Of a stretch of 5,445 nt of DNA, positions 1 to 5,445 are shown piece by piece. Positions within the stretch are counted from its first letter, which is position 1. Each line of letters begins with the position of its first letter. The stretch comes from a candidate division FCPU426 bacterium. GTDB taxonomy: Bacteria; Oederibacteriota; JAAXVQ01; JAUVAV01. Under the pieces are notes generated by a model that worked only from the letters and a program-made list of their open reading frames with translations, was not told the origin of the DNA and made no database searches. The translations under genes were made by a program, and so were the position numbers. The stretch spans positions 1-5,445 of the forward strand of contig JAUXBQ010000177.1 of NCBI GenBank assembly GCA_030619365.1. The letters run 5' to 3'.

Positions 1-570
1 GCTGAGATTCTGGAAGGAGCAATGCCCGAACAAAGTCTGCGAATTCTGCAGGCTTTAGATGATTTCTTTATTAAAATCAAAAATAAAGTAGCGGGAATAG
101 TATTTGAGGATGCTGCGCGGATAATGGAAGCCCTTGCCAGGCTGGCTGCTGTTGTTGGCCCGCGTCAAATTGATAATGCTATTCGAAGCATTGATGAGTT
201 GTTTCCGCTTTTAGAGAGTATGGCATTAAAGCAAAATAAAACATGGAATGCTGCTGTTTTTAGTCAGAGTCTTGATAAACTAGTTGGGATAGCGGAAGCT
301 GTTGGTCCTTTGGCAGGAGTGGCAGCCCTGAAAACCTTAAAAAATATTTTTCTTTATGATCAGGAATCAGGAAGAGAAGTGGAAGTTGTTTCACAATTAG
401 CCGGCTTGGCCGTGAAATATAGGCAATTAATTAATCTGACTAAAAATCCCTTAGCTGCCATGATCGCCCTGATAGTGATTAGAGATCGGTGCGGCAAGGA
501 ATTTTTAAAGGAAAACAAACAAAACCCGAATAAAGTAATCCAAGACATCCTGGCGCTTAGTCTTGAACAT
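1..570 (+). other. N-terminal HEAT/ARM-like helical repeats (residues 1-190)
   Basis: This part is almost entirely amphipathic helix. Two units resemble each other about 49 residues apart: residues 42-71, centred on AAVVGP, and residues 93-120, centred on AEAVGP. Each is a hydrophobic helix, a Gly-Pro turn and a second helix ending in Leu-Phe or Ile-Phe. Further helices follow to residue 190. Such patterns are typical of HEAT or ARM superhelices, which act as protein-binding scaffolds. That role is inferred from the fold style; no specific family is recognised. The repeats probably continue upstream of the window. Confidence 0.5.
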
Positions 571-3500
571 GGCCCAAATACTGGTATTTTCCTATTGAAT
601 TCCGAGCCTGATATAAAGGAAATGCCAATTTCTCACAGGAGCCGGACCACGTTACGGTCCGGACGTCTGATGCATTATTTATTCGAAAGCCTGCCGGCAG
701 TTGAATTCGAGCCGCCTGCCGATTTTCCTGAAGAACCCAAACTGGTATGGCCCCGGGATATCAGCAAACAGACTCTGGCATCTCTTGCCAAAAAAGCCGG
801 GTTGCCCGGTCCCTTGAAATTCAACGGATATGTTCTGGGCCGCGGGATTATTTTTAAAGCGCAGGATGGAAGACAACTGGTGGTAAAAATATCAAAAGCA
901 GAAGAAATGAACGACATTTTACAACGCGAATCCCTTGGGTTTATCTGGGGAAAGGAAAACACAGGGGAGTTAACGCCGCCGCTGCCAATTGAAATCACAC
1001 CAGGCGAGTACAGGTTTTGCTTTGATCTGGGAAATCACCCGGATAAAAAAGAGAAGCAAGCCATTTTTAACGCACTGCGTCTGGCATCACAGGAATCGGA
1101 AAAAACGATCGGAGAACCGCTTGAAATCGATACTCATTATTATGTTTCCACTGCTTATGTTTTAAAGTCTGATTCACGTTATGCGGGTTATTTAAAACAC
1201 AAATATGTTCCGAACTGGAAAGAATTCAAGAAGGCGGTTCTTGCTGCAAGCAGTACCCTGGGGCAATGGGCTGGAAAGAAAGTAGTACATACTAGCTTAA
1301 GCAATAAATACCATTTTCTCAGAGATTATGAACGGAATTATATAGCAACAATGAGCTTGAATTTTAAATTGAAATACTCATTAGGACAAATGGTTGCTTG
1401 GCCAGAAACAGTCTGGACTTTCAACGTCGCGCCTGACGGTGCTATAAGAGATTATAAGTATGTTAAACCAGTTAGCGCTTTGGCTTCGGATCCAAGTTTT
1501 AATAGCAAGGACTGGGGTTTTCGGGGCGAACAATTCCCGGGCAGGGAGACGCTCATCAATTTCTTCGAGTGTTTATCCCGTTATCCGCTTGATTTTACCT
1601 TGGCAACCGGAGCCTGGCAGGATGAGGACGGTTGGAAGAATTTGAATTGGAAAAATCCTGAATCATTTCAGGATTTGTCTGATTTTATGCGTAAAATTTA
1701 TATGACTTTTGGCAGAGAGTTTATGGGAGAGAGCTACAATACTCTGCTGGATCATTTGGCCGGACTGTTTGATTGGAATCGCTATGCCCTGCAGATGGCC
1801 TTTTGGATGAATCCCAAGGTTTATTGGGAAGATTATGTCAAGCCTCCTCTCCCGGGGCAGAAAGATCATCGTCAGAATAAATTTCCCGCAGAGCAAGTTT
1901 TCGGCCTCTCACGCGATCAAGTCCCTTTTGGCGGATTGAAACCAGGCACTTACAATGACCCACAAGGCTTGATCGGCAGCCCGGATGAACGCCAAGGCAT
2001 CCGGGAAAAACGCGCCATCGGTAATGTCAATGGATCAACTTTTTTGACTGAAAACGCCAAAAGTTTGTATTTTATCGGTTTGTGCATCACGCAAATGGTG
2101 CTGGATCAGGAGGCTAAGGACTTAGGGCTGGATGGACGATCTGAAAGCCGGGGCAACAAGTTAATAGCAGCACAGTTAGGGAAATTGACCCAATCAACAC
2201 ATTATGTTGTGCCGCTTTTTTCCGCTATATACGCATTGCTGATTAAGGCAGCGAAGCAGTTAGCCAGCCTGAAATTAGCAGATATGTGGACGGTAACGGT
2301 AAAAACATTCCAATCAGTGCTTATTATTTTATTTTCCCCTTCACTATTATTTGCATTTGAAAAAACAGGATTTGACCCCGGTCTGATGCAAAAGGTGGCT
2401 GAAACAGGGTTGAGTTTTAACTTCGGAATTGGATCATTTGGCTTTAACTTCGTGTTGGTTGCTGCAATTGTCTTATCCAGCCTGCTGATCGCGTATATTA
2501 TAGTGCCGAGCCAAATGTCAAAAATAGGGCCATCCCAAATGCGGCGAAAAGAGCTGGAAAATTTATTCAGCCAATATAAAATCCAGGACAAAGATCAAAA
2601 ACAAAAAATCCGGGAATTATTAAATCAGATTACCAATTTACATTATTATCAGAATTTTTACAGAGCAAAAGTATTGGAAGAAGTTGTTTTGATTGTAAAA
2701 ACCATAGGAAACGAACATGCTGAAAAAGCCTGGAAAGTCCTGGAACCATTATTTGAAGTGCTGCGGCCATTGTCGGATAAGGATGTGGATAAAAAACTTA
2801 AAACTAAAAAAGAGGAAACCAAGCAAAGACTTATTGAATTATATGGACAAATCGCCTTGCCGACTGATTCTGCCCTGGATTCAATACTTGCTTTTGCTGT
2901 TATGATTGACCGCATTGAAAAAATGAAAAAAGGTAGTTATTTGGAGAACGAGCCGTTAGAAATAATAGAAAACGTACTTTCTATTTGCGAAAAAAATAAA
3001 CCTTTTGCCCATCTCGTACTTTTGAAAGAACACGCAACAACTTTGGGCAAAGTTGTAATCGGGTACAGACAACATATAATTACTAATGCCTGGAAATGGG
3101 CTGCCTATATTTTGAAAAACATTCCCAACGTTAATATTGCGGAACCTTCCGATTTTAATAAAATTCAATCCTTAATTTCAACAACCCTTCCTGAAGGATA
3201 TCAGGATATTAGCGCTGTAAAAGACTGGAAAAGATTTGAAACCGTGATGCTGGGTGTTGTAAAACAATGGGGCCAATGGCTTGACCAGGGCATTGTGTGT
3301 GAGATGGGGGAAATTTATCATAACCGGGTTGGAAGCGGCTCTCCTTTTACGCCGGCCCGGCCTTTAAATAACCAATATTTATATTCGTTGGGAAGAATTA
3401 CCGCCTGGCTGGAAGCCGCCGCATCAATTAAAATATCTTCAAATAGCAACATTCACAGCAAGTTAACTCGGGTTTCGGAGATATTGAAAAAAGATAATTG

Positions 3501-5445
3501 GGAAGTACTTAAATGGAGCTCCTTTCCTCTGGAATTCCGGTCCCGAAAAAGCAATGTTTACTTATTTCATTTTTTGGGACTTGCTGCTTTAGCGGCTATG
3601 CTTAAGGCCGGCGCCTGGCAGGACGGGAATGACTGGCAAGGTATAAGATGGCAAGACCCGAAATCACTTCAAGATTTGGCTGAATTTATGCGGCAAAGCC
3701 ATATAAATCTTTTGAGCGGGTTTCTGGGAGATGATAAAAGGTCTTATATTGAAGCAATTGCCGGGGAACTTGTTAATTGGGAACTTTATGCCAGGCAGAT
3801 GGCTTTTTGGATGAGCCTTGCTCATGTTGAAAAATTAAGACCTCCGACAACCGGAAAGCCGGATAAGCGAAGAGAGAAATTTCCGGTTGAAGAAATATTT
3901 GAAATAGGGCATGAAAAATTTGACATTGAAGGTTTTAACCCGGATATTTTTCACGAAACATTGGGTGTGGTTGGGGATCAAGCAGGAAAAGAATATGCTG
4001 AAAAACGCGCGCTGGGTTTGATGAATAGCGACCTGCCTATTACGGAATTTTCCAATGTCATGTTGCTTGTGGCCCTGGCTATCGCTCAAAAGGCGCAGCA
4101 GCAGGCAGCACGCCAGGCTGAACCAAGCCGCGAATCCCCGGATGAAAGAAATACAGTCTATGAAATTGAAAATGGTAATTTACTTCCAAAAGGAGTAATA
4201 GGAAAGTTTTTTACTAAAGAACATGTTGGAGAATATCCCGATTGTATAGTAAAAAATGTTTGCCTGGATGAATCTAAGGGCAGGTTACATCATGGCGAAA
4301 TAAATAATATTTTTCAAATTAGATTTTATAAAGGAAGTAAGAATATAACATTAGAATATCATAAAGGTGAAGTGATTCGGGCCTGGGCCGGGGATCCATA
4401 TCCGGATCCGGATAATGGTTTGGGAAATCCGGACATGACAGTGACTTTGATTTATGTTAGTGAACAAAAATATGCTTCAGATTGGATAAAAATATATCCC
4501 GCGGCACTCCAAAATATTGTGTTTGAGGTTGAAATTCAAGATGGGGTAGAGGTATTGGTTGAAAAGGAAATTGTCGGGGAGAATTATGATAGTGGAACAG
4601 TAAATAAGTATAAGTATAAGGATAAGGTTGTTTATGTGAAAAATGTGCCTATATCTAATATGGGCCGATTGTCACATGGCGGAGTGCCTCAAATATTTCA
4701 GAACAAAAATTATCGCAATCGTTCTGATATTACGCTGCGATATAATAAAAATGGCAAAGTTGTGCGGGTTTGGGCAGGAGATCCTTTCCCGACAAAGGTC
4801 ATTAACCAAAAAATAGCGCTCCCGCAATTAATGCCTGTAATGGAAAATTCAACTGTGCGTAACGCGGTAGCTAAGATAAAAGCCATAGCAAGACCGCATA
4901 GCTGGAGATCCCTGGCTGAACCGCTTATTTATTCCCGGTTGGTTGCCATGGGTTTTATGCCGGTCAATGTAGAAATAGCGCTTCGCCAGTTGCGGAATAG
5001 TTTGGTTCCAAGGATCAGCCGGGAGACGCAGGCGCTTTTAAATGAATTGCATGATAACAACTGGATTGACAAGCGTGAGGTTATGTCTGCGATTAAATTC
5101 CGGCCGGAATTGGACCGCACTGCTGAAGGTATTCTGGCGGTTATAGTAGGCCGGATTCAACGTGACGGCCTACCGTTGTTTACGTTGGTTAGTCAAAAGA
5201 TTATTATAAAAAAAGGGCTTACCTGCTTTCAGTCCAAACCCGGATTTTGGCAAGTTCTGCGCCAATTGGAGAATGAGCACGGCTTGGTGTTGAATAATTC
5301 CGCTATAACGGAAAGTTTGGTAAGCAGGTATTCCCTTGCAGAATTGAAATCCTATTTTGATTTGGCGCAAAAGTATGGGTTTGACGGGACGCTGGTGGCC
5401 CAAATGGTGAGATGCCCTCGCGGGCCCGGAGAATTGGAACGCATA
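1..5445 (+). CDS. Internal segment of a giant multidomain membrane protein, partial at both ends
   Basis: Frame +1 reads through 1815 consecutive sense codons. I translated it line by line and found no stop. Protein-like composition, coherent helical and beta patterns, and two internal duplications that stay in this frame show that it is real coding sequence. Modules in order are HEAT-like helices, a kinase-like N-lobe, duplicated module copy 1, a transmembrane hairpin, a charged helical region, module copy 2, two WAGDP beta motifs and a helical C-terminal part. Only about ten cysteines occur. The true start and stop lie outside the window, unless Met8 (nt 22) is the start, which its poorly spaced Shine-Dalgarno-like sequence does not favour. 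I do not recognise a named family for the whole protein. Giant ORFs of this style are known from Omnitrophota, which is my best guess for the host. Function is unknown; a structural, surface or cell-contact role is only inference. Confidence 0.95.
571..813 (+). other. Linker rich in proline and charged residues (residues 191-271)
   Basis: After the helical repeats the sequence has a basic, serine/threonine- and arginine-rich stretch (about residues 212-223). A short helix follows, then a proline- and glutamate-rich segment (about residues 233-250). It reads as a flexible connection between the helical scaffold and the kinase-like segment. Nt 661-840, which overlaps its end, is about 52 percent GC by hand count, clearly above the AT-rich beta module near the other end. 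No domain is recognised. Confidence 0.45.
642..662. repeat. Perfect 7-bp inverted repeat with 7-nt loop inside the coding sequence
   Basis: CCGGACC at 642-648 pairs perfectly with GGTCCGG at 656-662 around the loop ACGTTAC. No T-tract follows, so it is not a rho-independent terminator. It lies in the Ser/Arg-rich linker before the kinase-like segment. It could form an mRNA hairpin within the giant transcript but may be chance. Confidence 0.6.
814..1215 (+). other. Kinase N-lobe-like segment (residues 272-405)
   Basis: Residues 277-310 read like the first strands of a protein-kinase fold. There is a Gly-Arg-Gly turn (280-282), a strand, a QDGR hairpin, then a VVK strand with Lys296, and a helix carrying Glu310 as a possible salt-bridge partner. 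The following part has a PPLPIE strand (about 325-330), a charged helix and a Tyr-rich strand near 380-386 that could be the hinge side. It runs straight into duplicated module copy 1, whose HTSL (430-433) and IRD (482-484) motifs sit roughly where a kinase-like C-lobe would carry its catalytic loop and metal-binding Asp. No canonical HRD or DFG is present, so activity is doubtful. Similar segments are, from memory, common in Omnitrophota proteins. An IucA/IucC or FhuF-like fold is an alternative reading. Confidence 0.4.
1216..2154 (+). repeat. Large duplicated protein module, copy 1 (residues 406-718)
   Basis: This roughly 310-residue module recurs at residues 1076-1383 with a nearly constant shift of 665 to 670. 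Shared landmarks are WKxF (406), GQW (421), YH (437-438), GAWQD (537), QDLxxFMR (557-564), QMAFWM (598-603), FPxE (628-631), EKRA (669-672) and TE (683-684). From GAWQD to FMR, 15 of 28 residues are identical. Copy 1 also has His430-Thr-Ser and Ile-Arg-Asp (482-484), which copy 2 lacks. The N-terminal third seems to form the C-lobe of the kinase-like domain that begins upstream; the rest is Trp-rich and helical and I do not recognise it. It is followed directly by the membrane hairpin. The duplication is clearly visible; function is unknown. Confidence 0.85.
2203..2508 (+). other. Transmembrane hairpin (residues 735-836)
   Basis: Two hydrophobic helices are evident: residues 770-786, rich in Leu, Ile and Phe with an internal Ser-Pro, and residues 813-835, a long uncharged stretch ending in a Tyr-Ile-Ile-Val-Pro exit. 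About 26 residues lie between them, glycine- and phenylalanine-rich with a slightly acidic net charge. A shorter hydrophobic stretch at 735-748 may be interfacial or a weak third helix. Lysines and arginines flank both outer ends (near 749-768 and 840-851). By the positive-inside rule the large flanking domains would be cytoplasmic and the Gly/Phe loop outside. The hairpin comes right after copy 1; no counterpart follows copy 2. Confidence 0.75.
2509..3225 (+). other. Charged helical region with a second HEAT-like stretch (residues 837-1075)
   Basis: After the membrane exit comes a strongly charged, glutamine-, lysine- and glutamate-rich helical segment (about 845-880) that could be a coiled coil or stalk. 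Residues 889-921 then repeat the style of residues 39-71 at the N terminus: a hydrophobic helix, an Ile-Gly turn (902-903), and a helix with Leu-Phe before a Leu-Pro-type turn. Additional helices run to about 1055, and a short variable stretch leads into copy 2. No kinase-like VVK strand is visible here, so copy 2 lacks the N-lobe-like partner seen before copy 1. No family is recognised. Confidence 0.5.
3226..4149 (+). repeat. Large duplicated protein module, copy 2 (residues 1076-1383)
   Basis: This is the second copy of the module at residues 406-718. Landmarks are WKRF (1076), GQW (1091), YHN (1106-1108), W1172, GAWQD (1204), QDLxxFMR (1224-1231), QMAFWM (1266-1271), FPVE (1294-1297), EKRA (1334-1337) and TE (1348-1349). 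Spacing matches copy 1 with only small indels. His430 of copy 1 aligns with Cys1100, and Arg483-Asp484 align with His1152-Ser1153, so the kinase-like residues are not kept. The end is a hydrophobic helix (about 1352-1363) running into a Gln/Ala-rich helix. The copy is diverged and probably structural or degenerate, but still under protein-level constraint because the Trp-rich core is preserved. Confidence 0.85.
4240..4404 (+). repeat. WAGDP beta motif, copy 1 (residues 1414-1468)
   Basis: This short beta-rich unit starts with an IVKNV strand and continues with GRL-x-HG, an IFQ strand and an ITL-x-Y strand. It ends in G-x-V-x-R-x-WAGDPYP. Copy 2 at residues 1542-1597 repeats the same order. 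Across the aligned 54 columns 27 residues are identical by my hand count, about 50 percent. Alternating hydrophobic and polar residues suggest a small beta sheet or barrel. The DNA from the start of the repeat to the WAGDP segment is very AT-rich. I do not know the family. Confidence 0.8.
4399..4414. repeat. Perfect 16-bp palindrome
   Basis: TATCCGGATCCGGATA at 4399-4414 equals its own reverse complement. It encodes the Tyr-Pro-Asp-Pro-Asp turn just after the first WAGDP motif. The PDPD codons (CCG GAT CCG GAT) by themselves create most of the symmetry, so a binding site is not implied. Confidence 0.6.
4405..4623 (+). other. Segment between the two WAGDP motifs (residues 1469-1541)
   Basis: A Pro/Asp/Asn/Gly-rich turn (1469-1478) leads into a threonine- and tyrosine-containing strand (1480-1487). 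Next come a short helix around YASDW and a valine- and glutamate-rich beta segment (about 1506-1527). A Lys-Tyr run (1536-1542) just precedes motif copy 2. The pattern suggests that a separate small beta domain, or the second half of a 128-residue repeat unit, separates the two motifs. No similarity to known families is recognised. Confidence 0.45.
4624..4791 (+). repeat. WAGDP beta motif, copy 2 (residues 1542-1597)
   Basis: This is the second unit of the beta motif, shifted 128 to 129 residues from copy 1. It keeps VKNV (1546-1549), GRL-x-HG (1555-1560), IFQ (1565-1567), ITL-x-Y (1577-1581) and the R-x-WAGDPFP end (1589-1597). One residue is missing before GRL and one is added (NKNGK versus HKGE) compared with copy 1. 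Conservation of HG and WAGDP across otherwise diverged copies suggests a fold-defining or binding role, which is inference. Confidence 0.8.
4792..5445 (+). other. Helical C-terminal part, continues beyond the window (residues 1598-1815)
   Basis: A short linker (1598-1618) is followed by predicted helices to the end of the window. A GFMPVNVEIALRQL unit (1650-1663) looks like helix-turn-helix-style packing. Another unit (about 1670-1700) ends with a WIDKREV turn, and a similar helical unit with GFDGTLV comes near 1792. Repeated turns of the form hydrophobic-Gly-Phe could mark helical repeats, but I could not derive a firm period. No catalytic motif is seen. The reading frame is still open at the last base. 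Confidence 0.5.

Noticed and set aside
15..24. Possible start of the gene at ATG 22 with AGGAG at 15-19
   Set aside because: The spacer is only 2 nt, too short for a normal ribosome binding site, and the frame is also open upstream to the window edge. It cannot be fully excluded because only seven codons precede it.
642..662. Inverted repeat considered as a transcription terminator
   Set aside because: No T-tract follows and it lies in the middle of an open reading frame.
675..998. Minus-strand open frames at 675-998 and 679-876
   Set aside because: They lie antisense to the well-supported frame +1 protein, overlap each other and show no recognisable domain; shadows.
1460..1645. Plus-strand open frame in frame 2 at 1460-1645
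   Set aside because: It is nested within duplicated module copy 1, whose frame +1 reading is conserved in copy 2.
2202..2591. Minus-strand open frame of 129 codons at 2202-2591
   Set aside because: It is antisense to the transmembrane hairpin. The frame +1 reading gives coherent hydrophobic helices, and the antisense protein shows no family pattern.
4399..4414. 16-bp palindrome considered as an operator
   Set aside because: It is inside the coding sequence and largely produced by the repeated CCG GAT codons for Pro-Asp.
4610..4625. Short AAGTAT/AAGGAT tandem run
   Set aside because: Only about two and a half units, encoding a Lys-Tyr stretch; too short to be a meaningful DNA repeat.

Overview
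The whole window lies inside one gene. Frame +1 is open for all 1815 codons (nt 1 to 5445), with neither a stop codon nor a clear start, so the window holds an internal slice of a protein longer than about 1800 residues. There is no intergenic DNA, RNA gene, mobile element or CRISPR array. The smaller open frames on either strand are shadows of this gene.

Layout of the encoded slice (residue n starts at nt 3n-2): (1) residues 1-190, alpha-helical repeats of HEAT/ARM style; (2) residues 191-271, a proline-rich and charged linker; (3) residues 272-405, a segment resembling a protein-kinase N-lobe, with a GRG turn, a VVK lysine and a following glutamate; (4) residues 406-718, copy 1 of a large duplicated module; (5) residues 735-836, a membrane hairpin of two hydrophobic helices; (6) residues 837-1075, a charged helical region with a second HEAT-like stretch; (7) residues 1076-1383, copy 2 of the large module, displaced by about 667 residues; (8) residues 1414-1597, two copies of a short beta-rich motif ending in WAGDP-aromatic-P; (9) residues 1619-1815, a further helical region running off the end.

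The organism is probably an uncultured bacterium. A giant ORF with modest GC content, few cysteines (about ten in 1815 residues) and this mix of helical repeats, kinase-like segments and internal duplications recalls the giant proteins of Omnitrophota (former OP3). The kinase-like segment plus the HT.../YH/IRD pattern of copy 1 also resembles sequences I remember from that phylum. This is recall and inference, not a search result, and other lineages with giant genes cannot be excluded.

No enzymatic function can be assigned. What the sequence does show is a very long, membrane-anchored, duplicated multidomain protein. One copy of its main module keeps the kinase-like N-lobe and the candidate functional residues. 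The other copy has lost several of them and appears to have kept only the structure.
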